A DNA stretch of 64,000 nt from Hasllibacter sp963833115 (GCA_963833115.1 CAWHWS010000002.1:2232001-2296000), one strand, 5' to 3'; positions 15,450 to 26,223 are shown, numbered from the stretch's first letter. Notes: generated from the letters alone by a model not told the origin. Made by a program: numbers and translations.

Positions 15450-16358
15450 ATGATGGACTGGGACAAGCTGCGCATCTTCCACGCCGTCGCCGACGCCGGC
15501 TCCCTCACCCATGCGGGCGAGTCCCTCGGCCTGTCGCAATCGGCCGTCAGCCGGCAGATCCGCGGCCTGGAGGAGACGCTCTCCACCACGCTCTTCCACC
15601 GCCACGCGCGCGGCCTCATCCTGACCGAGCAGGGCGAGCTCCTGTTCGACGCCACGCGCTCCATGTCCAAGCGCCTCGACGCCGCCTCCGCCCGCATCCG
15701 CGACAGCGAGGAGGAGGTGTTCGGCGAGCTGCGCGTCACCACCACGGTCGGCTTCGGCTCGCTCTGGCTCGCGCCGCGGCTGCAGCACCTCTACGACCGC
15801 TACCCCGACCTCAACATCGACCTCATGCTCGAGGAGCGCGTCCTCGACCTGCCCATGCGAGAGGCCGACGTCGCCATCCGCCTCAAGGAGCCGAGCCAGG
15901 CCGACCTGATCCGCCGCCGCCTGATGACGATCCGCATGCGCCTCTACGCGACCCGCGATTATGTCGACGCGCACGGCGCGCCGGCCACGCTGGCCGAGCT
16001 CGGCGCCCACCGCCTCATCTGCCAGAACCCGCGCGCGATCCAGGTCGCCTCCGGCGCCCAGCTCATCCAGCGCCTGATGATGGAGGAGATCCCGAACCGC
16101 CTCCTGGTGAACACCTATTTCGGCGTCCTCCAGGGGGTGATGAACGGCCTCGGCATCGGCGTGCTGCCCGGCTACATGGAGCTCGACGAGCCCGGCCTCG
16201 TGCGCGTCCTCCCGGAGGTGGAGAGCGGCGACGTCCCCGTCTACCTCGCCTATCCGGAGGAGCTGCGGCAGTCGCGCCGCATCGCCGCGTTCCGCGACTT
16301 CGTCATCGAGCAGATCGGCGAGACCAGGCGCCAGCCCACGGCGGCCGCCCGCGCCTGA
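15450..16358 (+). CDS. LysR-family transcriptional regulator
   Basis: A 302-residue DNA-binding regulator. The N-terminal winged helix-turn-helix spans about 5-62, with LTHAGESLGLSQSAVSRQIRGLEE as recognition region. A linker helix and an effector-binding domain follow (VTTTVGFGSLWLAPRL; LPMREADVAIRL; LQGVMNGLGIGVLPGY). The start at 15450 (MMDWDKLRIFHAV) matches family N-termini; an ATG codon three bases on is equivalent. Divergent from the indolepyruvate oxidoreductase gene, so regulation of that gene is likely but not proven; the effector is unknown. Confidence 0.9.
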   Translation: MMDWDKLRIFHAVADAGSLTHAGESLGLSQSAVSRQIRGLEETLSTTLFHRHARGLILTEQGELLFDATRSMSKRLDAASARIRDSEEEVFGELRVTTTVGFGSLWLAPRLQHLYDRYPDLNIDLMLEERVLDLPMREADVAIRLKEPSQADLIRRRLMTIRMRLYATRDYVDAHGAPATLAELGAHRLICQNPRAIQVASGAQLIQRLMMEEIPNRLLVNTYFGVLQGVMNGLGIGVLPGYMELDEPGLVRVLPEVESGDVPVYLAYPEELRQSRRIAAFRDFVIEQIGETRRQPTAAARA

Positions 16359-16448
16359 TGCGCCGAACGGGTGGACAGGCCCGCCCCCCTCGGCCCAGAT
16401 CGGCCGCAGCCGCCCCCGAGCCGCCCCCGAGCCATCAAGGAGACGCCC

Positions 16449-16856
16449 ATGCCCCGCCTTCTCGCCGCCACCCTCGCCGCCGCGCTCCTCGCCGCGCCCG
16501 CCGCCGCCCTGACCCTGCGGGCGGACGACGTGCCCGGCGCCCCCCGCGCCGCGATCTCCGGCGCCATGGTCTCGGACGGCGCGCGCTACGGCATCTTCCG
16601 CGGCGCCGGCCGGCGCGTCCCCGGCCACGCGCCCGGCTTCCTCGGCGATGAGGTCTATTCCGCCGAGGGCGCCTATTTCGGCTCGGTGGACGAGGTCTAT
16701 GCCGGCCCCCACGGCGCCCGGACCCTCGTGATCGGCCTCGCCCCGGGCCTGCCCGGCGGCCGCTTCCTCTACGTGCGCCTGCCCGCCGGCACGGCGTCGG
16801 ACGGGCGCATCGTCCTGCCGGGGGACCGCGCCGCCATGGCCCGCCTCTCGCGCTAG
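16449..16856 (+). CDS. Secreted protein of unknown function
   Basis: A 135-residue protein with a classical signal peptide (RLLAATLAAALLAAPAAA, cleavage probably after residue 20). The mature domain is about 115 residues, with GARYGIFRGAGRRVPG, EVYSAEGAYFGSVDEVYAG and RFLYVRLPAG, suggesting a small beta-barrel such as a PRC-like fold. It ends directly at the GTG start of purL with no intervening base, so it may be co-transcribed with purL. Not recognised beyond that. Confidence 0.65.
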   Translation: MPRLLAATLAAALLAAPAAALTLRADDVPGAPRAAISGAMVSDGARYGIFRGAGRRVPGHAPGFLGDEVYSAEGAYFGSVDEVYAGPHGARTLVIGLAPGLPGGRFLYVRLPAGTASDGRIVLPGDRAAMARLSR

Positions 16857-19010
<2,154 letters not shown>

Positions 19011-19073
19011 CCGCCCGGCTTGGCAATCGCGGAGCGGCACCCTAACTTGGCATCGACACATGCGGAGACGCCG

Positions 19074-19337
19074 ATGCCCATGCAGGCCAGCGAGATCGAG
19101 GAGCTCATCCGGACCCGGTTCCCGGACGCGCGGATCGTGATCTCCGACCTCGCGGGCGACGGCAACCACTACGCCGCCGAGATCACAGACGAGAGCTTTC
19201 GCGGCCTCAACCGCGTCCAGCAGCAGCGCGCCGTCTACGCCGCGCTCCAGGGCCGGATGGACGGGGCGCATGGCGACCTGCACGCCCTCGCCCTGACCAC
19301 CAAGATACCCGAGACAGCCAGCGGAGCCCCGACATGA
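19074..19337 (+). CDS. BolA-family protein
   Basis: An 87-residue BolA-like protein: short alpha-beta fold with SEIEELIRTRFPDARIVISDLAGDGNHYAAEITDESFRGLNRVQQQRAVYAAL. The conserved His in GNHYAA and the C-terminal GDLHALALTTK (second metal-binding His) are present. BolA proteins pair with monothiol glutaredoxins to hold a [2Fe-2S] cluster in iron signalling and delivery. grxD is encoded 360 bases downstream in the same coupled unit, which supports that role. Its stop overlaps the start of the next small gene (ATGA). Confidence 0.9.
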   Translation: MPMQASEIEELIRTRFPDARIVISDLAGDGNHYAAEITDESFRGLNRVQQQRAVYAALQGRMDGAHGDLHALALTTKIPETASGAPT

Positions 19338-19438
19338 GCACCCTGACGGACTTCCTCGACCGCCTCCTGGGCGCCCCCGCCCCGCAGCCGGTGCCGATCC
19401 CCGTGCGCGCCGGGCCGCCGCGCGGGCCGCGCCGCTGA
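19334..19438 (+). CDS. Very short proline-rich peptide between bolA and grxD
   Basis: A 34-residue reading frame starting MSTLTDFLDRLLGAP and ending in a Pro/Arg-rich tail (VRAGPPRGPRR). Its ATG overlaps the bolA TGA. The next gene starts two bases after its stop, so it sits in a coupled operon. The N-terminal helix is amphipathic. No family recognised. The overlap and reading-frame fit are the only support; it may act in translational coupling rather than as a protein. Confidence 0.45.
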   Translation: MSTLTDFLDRLLGAPAPQPVPIPVRAGPPRGPRR

Positions 19439-19440
19439 CC

Positions 19441-19704
19441 GTGGACGCCGGCGGCACCATCGCCGCCCTCGCCGCCGCGATCCTCCTTGTGCTTGCGCTG
19501 CGCACGTGGGCCGTCATACGCCGCGAAGGGCCCCGCCCCCGGCGCGGCTCCCCGCCCGGCACGGGCCATCACGTGATCGACGCCAGCTACCTCTCCGGCG
19601 GCGGCGGCGGCGGCCACCACGCCACCTTCACCGTGCCGCGCGACCCACAGGACTACGCCAGGGCCTTCGTGCCCCGTGGCCACCGAACAAAGGACCGACC
19701 ATGA
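19441..19704 (+). CDS. Small membrane-anchored protein between bolA and grxD
   Basis: An 87-residue protein from a GTG start. One N-terminal membrane segment (about 5-22, GTIAALAAAILLVLALRT) is followed by basic residues. A polar C-terminal part has HHVIDASYLSGGGGGGHH and a DPQDYARAFVPRG ending. His pairs flank the glycine run, which could bind metal; given its place between the iron-sulfur partners BolA and GrxD this is tempting but unproven. Its TGA overlaps the grxD ATG. Confidence 0.6.
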   Translation: MDAGGTIAALAAAILLVLALRTWAVIRREGPRPRRGSPPGTGHHVIDASYLSGGGGGGHHATFTVPRDPQDYARAFVPRGHRTKDRP

Positions 19705-20093
19705 GCATGGACGCCCCCGTCCCGACCGCCGACGCCAAGACCGCCATCGACGAGACCGTGCGCGCCAACGACGTCGTCCTCTTCATGAAGGGCACCCGCG
19801 AGATGCCGCAATGCGGCTTCTCCTCCAAGGTCGCGGGCGTGCTGAACTTCATCGGGATCGAGTACCGCGACGTGAACGTCCTCGCCGACGAGGGCATCCG
19901 CCAGGGGATCAAGGACTACAGCGACTGGCCCACGATCCCGCAGCTCTACGTCAAGGGCGAGTTCGTCGGCGGCTGCGATATCATCACCGAGATGACCCTC
20001 TCGGGCGAGCTCGACGCCCTCCTCGAGGAGAAGGGCCTGACCTTCGACAAGGGCGCCGCCGACCAGATCCGCGCCCACAACGCCGGGTCCTAG
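19701..20093 (+). CDS. grxD: Monothiol glutaredoxin (Grx4/GrxD type)
   Basis: A 130-residue monothiol glutaredoxin that carries [2Fe-2S] clusters and works with BolA. The CGFS active site is residues 38-41 in REMPQCGFSSKV. The glutathione-binding blocks WPTIPQLYVKGEFVGGCDI and the N-terminal VVLFMKGT are present. ATGA overlap with the gene before it. Its stop shares a CTAG with the convergent zapA. A ten-residue N-terminal extension relative to the core domain is visible. Confidence 0.95.
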   Translation: MSMDAPVPTADAKTAIDETVRANDVVLFMKGTREMPQCGFSSKVAGVLNFIGIEYRDVNVLADEGIRQGIKDYSDWPTIPQLYVKGEFVGGCDIITEMTLSGELDALLEEKGLTFDKGAADQIRAHNAGS

Positions 20094-20504
20094 CCGCCCC
20101 GCCCGCGCTCGGCCGCCCGCGCGGCCAGCGCCTCGGCCCGGTCCGCCAGGTCGCGCAGCCCGGCGATCGCGTCCTCCGGCACCGCCGGCACCTCGACCTC
20201 GACCACCCGCTCGACGACCTTCTCGACCTCCACGCGCTCCGGCGCGGGGGGCGGGCGGTCCTCGAGCGCGCGCACCCGGTCCTCCGCCACGCGCAGCTTC
20301 TCGGCGAGAATCCGCCGTCCTGTCGGCGAGCATCAGCCCGGCCATCAGCAGCATCTGCACCTCCGGCAGCCGGCCCATCGCCTCGGCGAGTGCCCGCGAC
20401 TCCACATCCAGCATCGCCGCCGCCGATTGCAGGAACGGCTCCTGCCCCGCCTCGCAGGCGACGCGGAAGCTGCGCCCCCCGATCTCCACCATCACGTCGG
20501 CCAT
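20090..20504 (-). pseudogene. zapA: ZapA-like cell division protein gene with one frameshift
   Basis: ZapA stabilises FtsZ filaments at the division septum. The first 65 codons from 20504 read MADVMVEIGGRSFRVAC...LLMAGLMLADRTA, a good ZapA N-terminal domain. The rest (ILAEKLRVAEDRVRALED, then the coiled coil with VEVEKVVERVVEVEVP) continues in another frame, to a stop at 20090. The junction lies around 20312-20318 and is corrected by removing one base. The joined product would be about 137 residues, a normal ZapA length. Either a real frameshift or an assembly error; both halves are otherwise intact, and composition matches the neighbours. Confidence 0.7.
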
Positions 20505-20884
20505 CAGGCGGCGTCCTGCACGAGCGCGTCCAGCGCGCGGATCAGGCGGTCCATCTCCGCCCGCTCGGCCGCCCGCTGGGCCGCCACGGCCTCGAGCTCG
20601 GCGGTGATCGCGGCGTCGAGGTCGCCGCCCCCCTCGCGCATCTCGGCGCAGATCGCGCGCAGCGCCTCGTTCGAGCTGCGCAGCCGGGCGCATTCGGCCG
20701 CCCGGTCCGCCGCCTCGGCCCGCGCCGCGGCCAGGGCGCCGGCCCCGCCCTCGTCCGCGAGCCGCCCCTCGAGCGCGACCAGCGCCGCGGCCAGCCGCGC
20801 GGCCTGCTCGGCGAAGGCCCCGCCGCTTCCGACCGGCGCGTCCGCCCGGGTCTTCGGGGCCATCGCCCGCTCCGCTCCGTCCAT
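20504..20884 (-). CDS. Coiled-coil protein encoded just before zapA, unknown function
   Basis: A 126-residue, mostly helical protein (ARLAAALVALEGRLADEG; RAECARLRSSNEALRAICAEM; AAQRAAERAEMDRLIRALDALVQ) without signal or membrane segment. The heptad pattern suggests a coiled coil. Its stop overlaps the zapA start (TGATG), so it is coupled to zapA and may take part in division. It is divergent from transketolase. An internal ATG at residue 8 (MAPKTR) is an alternative start. Confidence 0.6.
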   Translation of the reverse strand: MDGAERAMAPKTRADAPVGSGGAFAEQAARLAAALVALEGRLADEGGAGALAAARAEAADRAAECARLRSSNEALRAICAEMREGGGDLDAAITAELEAVAAQRAAERAEMDRLIRALDALVQDAA

Positions 20885-21034
20885 GCCGATCCCCGCTCCT
20901 GGCCGCCTCCGCGCCGCGACGATAACCCCCGCAGGGCGCGCGGCGCCACCCCGCGCCGCACCGGCACCGGCTTGAACTCGCGCCCGCCCCTGCTATCGGG
21001 TCCGCATCCGATCCGCGACGAAAGGCCCGCACCC

Positions 21035-23051
21035 ATGGACATAGAGACCCTGCGGAGCCGCGATCCGGACCATTGGCGCCGCGCCGCCGCGATCCGCGCC
21101 CTCACGCTGGACGCCGTCGCCGCCGCCAATTCGGGCCATTCCGGGATGCCCATGGGCATGGCCGACGTCGCCACCGTCCTCTTCTCCAGGCACCTGAAGT
21201 TCGACGCCGCCCGCCCCGACTGGGCCGACCGCGACCGTTTCGTCCTCTCGGCCGGCCATGGCTCGATGCTCCTCTACGCCCTGCTGCACCTCACCGGCTA
21301 CGAGGCGATGACGCTGGATCAGGTGAAGGCCTTCCGCCAGTGGGGCTCGATCACCGCCGGCCACCCCGAATACGAGCACGCGCCCGGCATCGAGGTCACG
21401 ACCGGGCCGCTCGGGCAGGGCATTGCCACCTCCGTCGGCCTCGCCATGGCCGAGGCGCACCTGCGCGCCGTCTGGGGGCCCGAAGGTCGCGGACCACCAC
21501 ACCTACGTCATCGCCGGCGACGGCTGCCTGATGGAGGGGATCAGCCACGAGGCCGTGGCCCTCGCCGGCATGCAGCGCCTGGACCGCCTGATCGTCCTCT
21601 TCGACGACAACCGCATCACCATCGACGGCGACGTCTCGCTCTCCGACGTCACCGATCAGCGCGCGCGCTTCAAAGCCTGCGGCTGGACCACCTTCGAGTG
21701 CGACGGCCACGACCCGGACGACATCGACCGCGCCCTCACCGAGGCGAAGGCCGTGGACACCCCGGCCATGATCCGCTGCCGCACCCACATCGCGCTGGGC
21801 AGCGCGCTGCAGGACACCGGCAAGGGACACGGCGCGATCACCAAGCCGGAGATGATCGCCGACACCAAGGCCGCCTATGGCTGGGAGCACGGGCCCTTCG
21901 AGATCCCCGCGGACATAAAGTCCTGGTGGGAGGAGGTCGGTGCCCGCGGCGCCGCCAAGAGCGCCGAATGGGACGACCGGCTCGCCAAGCTCTCCGCTGC
22001 CAAGCGCGCCGAGTGGGGCCGCGCGCAGGGCCGCGAGGCGCCGAAGAAGCTCGCGTCGACCATCCGCGGCCTGAAGAAGCAAGCAATCGCCGACCGCCCC
22101 AAGCTCGCCACCCGCGCCGCCTCCGAGGCCGTGCTGGACGCCGTCAACCGGGTCATGGCCGAGACCTTCGGCGGCTCCGCCGACCTCACCGGCTCGAACA
22201 ACACCAAGGCCGGCGGGATCGAGGTGTTCGACCCCGCGAGGCGCACCGGCCGCTACGTCCACTACGGCATCCGCGAGCACGGCATGGCCGCCGCGATGAA
22301 CGGCCTCGCCCTCCATGGCGGCATCCGCCCCTATGGCGGCACGTTCCTGTGCTTCGCCGACTACGCCCGCGGCGCGATCCGCCTCAGCTCCCTCATGGGC
22401 CTGCCCGTCACCTACGTGATGACCCACGATTCCATCGGCCTCGGGGAGGACGGCCCGACGCACCAGCCGGTCGAGCACCTGGCCATGCTCCGCGCGACGC
22501 CCAACCACCTCGTCATCCGCCCCGCCGACATGGTCGAGACCGCCGAGGCCTGGGAGATCGCCCTCACCCAGAGGACCACCCCCGTCACCCTCGCCCTCTC
22601 GCGCCAGGGCCTGCCGGCGCTGCGCCGAGAGAACAAGGCGAAGAACCTCACCGCCCACGGCGCCTACGTCCTCGCCGACGCGGACGCCAAGCGCCGCGTC
22701 GTCCTCATGGCCTCCGGCTCCGAGGTCTCCATCGCGATGGAGGCCAAGGCCCTGCTGGAGGCGGACGGCATCGGCGCGCGCGTCGTTTCCATGCCCTGCA
22801 TGGAGCTCTTCGCCGCCGCCGACGAGGCGCACCGCCGCCGCGTCCTGCCCGCGGGCCCCGCGCGCGTCGCGGTGGAGGCCGCGGCCCGCATGCCCTGGGA
22901 CCGCTGGCTCCTGGGCGAGCGCGGCCGCGAGGCCAAGGCCGCCTTCGTCGGCATGGACGGCTTCGGCGCCTCCGCCCCCGCGCCCGTCCTCTACGAGCGC
23001 TTCGGCATCACCGCGCAGGCCGTCGCCGACAAGGCCCGGTCCCTCCTGTGA
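21035..23051 (+). pseudogene. tkt: Transketolase gene interrupted by one frameshift in a G run
   Basis: Transketolase transfers two-carbon units between sugar phosphates in the pentose phosphate/Calvin pathways, using TPP. Residues 1-148 read normally from MDIETLRSRDPDHWRRAA, including AANSGHSGMPMG and ITAGHPEYEHAPGIEVTTGPLGQG. The frame then changes, and VADHHTYVIAGDGCLMEGISHEA (the TPP motif GDG...N) continues one frame over to a stop at 23051. The junction is the five-G run at 21474-21478; one G fewer restores the frame and gives a normal-length enzyme of about 671 residues. All catalytic blocks are otherwise intact, so a sequencing error or very recent mutation is more likely than decay. 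Its stop overlaps the coaD start. Confidence 0.85.
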
Positions 23052-23545
23052 GAGAGCGCGTCGGCCTCTACCCGGGCACCTTCGATCCGGTCACGGTCGG
23101 CCATCTCGACATCGTGCGCCGGGCCGCGCTGCTCGTCGACCGGCTGGTGATCGGCGTCGCGGTCAACGCCGGCAAGGGCCCGCTCTTCGACCTCGAGGAG
23201 CGCGTCGCCATGGTCGAGGCCGAATGCGCCCCCCTCGGCGCCGCCACCGACACGCGGATCGTCGCCCACCCGTTCGACAACCTGCTGATCCACTGCGCTC
23301 GCGACGTGGGCGCGCGCATCATCATCCGCGGCCTGCGCGCCGTCGCCGATTTCGAGTACGAGTTCCAGATGGTCGGCATGAACCGCAAGCTCGACGACGG
23401 CATCGAGACCGTGTTCCTCATGGCCGAGGCCGAGCATCAGGCCATCGCCTCCAAGCTCGTCAAGGAGATCGCCCAGCTCGGCGGCGACGTCTCCCCCTTC
23501 GTCAGCCCCGCCGTCAACGCCGCCCTGCGCGCCAAGCTCGGCTGA
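23048..23545 (+). CDS. coaD: Phosphopantetheine adenylyltransferase
   Basis: Penultimate step of coenzyme A synthesis: adenylates 4'-phosphopantetheine. 165 residues. The nucleotidyltransferase T/HxGH motif is TVGHLD (His19) after LYPGTFDPV. RGLRAVADFEYEFQM, the SSxx-like EAEHQAIASKLVKEIA block and DVSPFVSPAV are all typical of CoaD. GTG start overlaps the tkt stop (GTGA), and its TGA overlaps the next ATG (TGATG). Confidence 0.95.
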   Translation: MRERVGLYPGTFDPVTVGHLDIVRRAALLVDRLVIGVAVNAGKGPLFDLEERVAMVEAECAPLGAATDTRIVAHPFDNLLIHCARDVGARIIIRGLRAVADFEYEFQMVGMNRKLDDGIETVFLMAEAEHQAIASKLVKEIAQLGGDVSPFVSPAVNAALRAKLG

Positions 23546-23853
23546 TGCAGCGCCTGCCCATCGCGTCCCGCCTCTTCGCGGACGCGGCCTCGGGCGCCAA
23601 GACCCACACGATCCGCTGGCGCGAGGCCCGCATCGTCCCCGGCCCGCTCACCTTCCACGACGCGGCCGCTCCCGCCCGGACCGCCCGCGTCGCCGTCCAC
23701 CGCTGCACCGACATGCCCCTGCGCGAGGCCGCCGCCTTCGTGGGGCGCGCGGCGGACTGGCCGGACGACGTGATGCTGGAGGGCATGCGCGCGCACTACC
23801 CCGCGATCGCCCTGGACGACACGGTACAGGTCATCGAGTTCGCCGCCCCCTAA
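23545..23853 (+). CDS. ASCH-domain-like small protein
   Basis: A 102-residue protein resembling the ASCH (PUA-like) fold: LFADAASGAKTHTIRWREARIVPGPLTFHDA carries the characteristic G-x-K-T-x-T-I-R block, and ALDDTVQVIEF the closing strand. ASCH proteins bind RNA or nucleotides; some are ribonucleases or amidohydrolases. The start overlaps the coaD stop. A strong hairpin follows the stop. The specific substrate is unknown. Confidence 0.7.
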   Translation: MQRLPIASRLFADAASGAKTHTIRWREARIVPGPLTFHDAAAPARTARVAVHRCTDMPLREAAAFVGRAADWPDDVMLEGMRAHYPAIALDDTVQVIEFAAP

Positions 23854-23861
23854 GCGCGAAG

Positions 23862-23891
23862 AGGGGCGCCGCCGTCTCCGGAGGCGCCCCT
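23862..23891. terminator. Hairpin terminator between convergent genes
   Basis: AGGGGCGCC (23862-23870) pairs perfectly with GGCGCCCCT (23883-23891) around a 12-base loop. It follows the ASCH gene by 8 bases and the DUF1127 gene (minus strand) by 26, so it can serve both. No long T tract. Confidence 0.7.
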
Positions 23892-23917
23892 TGGCGGCGT
23901 CGTCATGTCCGGCGCCG

Positions 23918-24079
23918 TCAGCCGTAGATGGCGCGGGCGGCGATGCGGTGCGCGTCGGCGCGGTCGATGTTCAGGTCCAGCGCCACGTCGAGCGGCATGC
24001 GCTCGATCTCGGCGACCGTGCGGGCGTAGGCGCGGCGGCGGGCGAGGGACTGCTGGAAGCGGTTTGCGAGTTCGGTCAT
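23918..24079 (-). CDS. DUF1127 (YjiS-like) small protein
   Basis: A 53-residue basic protein, MTELANRFQQSLARRRAYARTVAEIERMP followed by LDLNIDRADAHRIAARAIYG. This is the DUF1127 pattern: an Arg-rich helix and a C-terminal helix ending in Ala-x-Tyr-Gly. Such proteins influence RNA turnover and phosphate or carbon metabolism in related bacteria. A CAGGAGA ribosome-binding site precedes the ATG. The 5' leader contains an imperfect 9-bp hairpin (24104-24124). Confidence 0.75.
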   Translation of the reverse strand: MTELANRFQQSLARRRAYARTVAEIERMPLDVALDLNIDRADAHRIAARAIYG

Positions 24080-24358
24080 GTCCAGTCTCCTGGATAGGTG
24101 GTTCCGGGCCGGTATCCGGTCCGGGTGCGGCGCCCCGGCCCTCCGTGCTGGAGTGGCCTTCCGGGATCGTCCGTTGCCGCTAACATGGCCATGCCGCGCC
24201 GCCGCGCAAGCGAGCCGCGCGCAGGGCCGCCTTGCATTCCGCGCAACGGTCCACCCCTGCGCCCCCAACCCCCCGCGCCTTATGAAGAAAGGGGGCGGCC
24301 CGCCTCCGGACCACCCCGTCCCCGCATGTTGCAGCGCAGCATCCCTGGGCGGCAAAGC

Positions 24359-25363
24359 CTATAAAAGTCGACCCATCGCCACCGCCACGTCCGCCATCCG
24401 GTTCGAGAATCCCCATTCGTTGTCGTACCAGGTCAGGATGCGGCACATGCTCCCCTCCATCACCTTGGTCTGATCGGTCGCGAAGATCGACGAGCGCGGA
24501 TCATGGTTGAAATCCGAGGAGACGAGCTTCTCGTCCGTGTACCCCAGCACGCCCTTCAGCGGCCCGTCCGACGCCGCCGCCCGGATCACGTCGTTGATCT
24601 CCTCCACCGAGGTGCCGCGCGCCGCCTCGAACGTGAGGTCCACGACCGACACGTTCGGCGTCGGCACCCGGATCGCCACCCCGTCGAGCTTGCCGTCGAG
24701 CTCCGGCAGGACGAGCCCCACCGCCTTCGCCGCCCCGGTCGAGGTCGGGATCATAGAGAGCGCCGCCGCCCGCGCCCGGTAGAGGTCCTTGTGCATCGTG
24801 TCGAGCGTCGGCTGGTCGCCCGTGTAGCTGTGGATCGTGGTCATGAACCCCCTGGCGATCCCGATGGAGTCGTTCAGGACCTTGGCCACCGGCGCCAGGC
24901 AGTTCGTCGTGCACGACGCGTTCGACACGATCACGTCCTGCGCCGTCAGGTCCTGATGGTTCACCCCGTACACCACCGTCCGGTCCGCGCCCTTGCCCGG
25001 CGCGGAGATCAGCACGCGCGACGAGCCGTTCTCCAGATGCGCCTCGCACGCCTCCTTGGAGGTGAAGATCCCCGTGCATTCGAGCACGATGTCCACGTCG
25101 CCCCAGGGCAGGTCGGCGGGATTGCGCTCCGCCGTGACCCGGATCGGCCCGCGGCCGACGTTGATGCTGTCCGCCCCGGTCGTCACCTCCTGGGGGAAGC
25201 GCCCGTGCACGCTGTCATAGCGCAGCAGGTGCGCGTTCGTCTCCACCGGGCCGAGGTCGTTGAGCGCCACCACCTCGATGTCGGTGCGCCCCGATTCCAC
25301 GATCCCGCGCAGGACGTTGCGCCCGATCCGCCCGAATCCGTTGATCGCTACCTTGACGGCCAT
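24359..25363 (-). CDS. gap: Glyceraldehyde-3-phosphate dehydrogenase, type I
   Basis: Oxidises glyceraldehyde-3-phosphate to 1,3-bisphosphoglycerate with NAD(P) in glycolysis, and the reverse in gluconeogenesis or the Calvin cycle. 334 residues. The N-terminal Rossmann motif is VAINGFGRIGRNVLRG. Active site SNASCTTNCLAP has Cys151, and His178 lies in TTIHSYTGDQ. Full length. It is separated from the DUF1127 gene by 279 bases with no recognisable gene. Confidence 0.97.
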   Translation of the reverse strand: MAVKVAINGFGRIGRNVLRGIVESGRTDIEVVALNDLGPVETNAHLLRYDSVHGRFPQEVTTGADSINVGRGPIRVTAERNPADLPWGDVDIVLECTGIFTSKEACEAHLENGSSRVLISAPGKGADRTVVYGVNHQDLTAQDVIVSNASCTTNCLAPVAKVLNDSIGIARGFMTTIHSYTGDQPTLDTMHKDLYRARAAALSMIPTSTGAAKAVGLVLPELDGKLDGVAIRVPTPNVSVVDLTFEAARGTSVEEINDVIRAAASDGPLKGVLGYTDEKLVSSDFNHDPRSSIFATDQTKVMEGSMCRILTWYDNEWGFSNRMADVAVAMGRLL

Positions 25364-25426
25364 CGGCCCCTCCTGCTTTGCATCGCCGCCGCGCTAGCAC
25401 GCGGGCGCTGGGCGGGGAAGGCGAGC

Positions 25427-25792
25427 ATGGACCGAGGCAGAGACGCCGCCCTCCTCGCCGCGCGCCTCCTCATCGGCGCGCTGTTCGCCGCGGGCGCCGC
25501 GCAGAAGGCCGTCGACCCCGCGCCCGCCATGGACCTGCTGATCGGTCGCGGCCTGCCCGCCGCCGTGATCTGGCCGGCCCTGGCGTTCGACGCGGCGGCC
25601 TTCGCGGCGCTCGCCGCCGGCCGCGCGGTCACGCCGGTGGCCCTCGCCCTCGCGGCCTATTGCGGCGCGACGAGCGTCTTCCACCTCGTCCCGGACGATC
25701 CCTGGCAGATGAGCATCTTCGTCAAGAACTGGGCGATCGCCGGCGGCTGCCTCGCGCTGGCCGTCGCCGGCCCCGGCCGCTGGCGGCTCTAG
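25427..25792 (+). CDS. DoxX-family membrane protein
   Basis: A 121-residue protein with four hydrophobic helices: LLAARLLIGALFAAGAAQKAV, IWPALAFDAAAFAALAAG, VTPVALALAAYCGATSVF and NWAIAGGCLALAVAG. This is the DoxX/SURF4-like layout, with the conserved GAAQK after helix 1 and the FVKNWAIAGG block before helix 4. Role in this organism unknown. Divergent from gap. Its stop shares CTAG with the convergent CBS gene. Confidence 0.75.
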   Translation: MDRGRDAALLAARLLIGALFAAGAAQKAVDPAPAMDLLIGRGLPAAVIWPALAFDAAAFAALAAGRAVTPVALALAAYCGATSVFHLVPDDPWQMSIFVKNWAIAGGCLALAVAGPGRWRL

Positions 25793-26223
25793 CGCCCGGC
25801 GACCATGTCCTCGAGCGCGTCGCGCTCGGTCAGCGCCTCCTCCAGGCGGTACTTCACGATGTCGCCCAGCGAGACCATCGCGAGGAGCGCGCCGTCCTGC
25901 ATCACCGGCATGTGCCGGAAGCGTCCTTCCGTCATCCGCTCGAGCACGCGCTGCGCCGTCTCGCCCGCGTCGCAGGTCTGAAGCTTGCGCGTCATCAGCG
26001 CCTCGACCGGCTCCTCCAGGACGGCGGCGCCGCGCCGCCCGATCTCGCGGATCACGTCGCGCTCGGAGAGGATGCCGGCCACCGCCCCGTCCTCCTCCCG
26101 CACGATCACCGTGCCGATGCGCTTCTCCGAGAGGATGCGCACCGCCTCGGACACGGGCATGTCCGGCGGCACGGTCACGGGGTCCACCCCCGGGCGGTTC
26201 TTGAGGATGCGTGCGACTGTCAT
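25789..26223 (-). CDS. CBS-domain-pair protein
   Basis: A 144-residue protein made almost entirely of two CBS domains (about 15-70 and 78-132): MPVSEAVRILSEKRIGTVIVREEDGAVAGILSERDVIREI, then ETAQRVLERMTEGRFRHMPVMQDGALLAMVSLGDIVKY. CBS pairs bind adenosyl ligands such as AMP or ATP and sense energy state; stand-alone forms like this are common in alphaproteobacteria. The start at 26223 (MTVARILKNRPG) is the natural one. Convergent with the DoxX gene. Confidence 0.88.
   Translation of the reverse strand: MTVARILKNRPGVDPVTVPPDMPVSEAVRILSEKRIGTVIVREEDGAVAGILSERDVIREIGRRGAAVLEEPVEALMTRKLQTCDAGETAQRVLERMTEGRFRHMPVMQDGALLAMVSLGDIVKYRLEEALTERDALEDMVAGR

Noticed and set aside
24080..24358. Possible short gene in the gap between the DUF1127 gene and gap
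   Set aside because: Only frames without ribosome-binding site or conserved pattern are present; the gap holds a leader hairpin (24104-24124) and GC-rich sequence.
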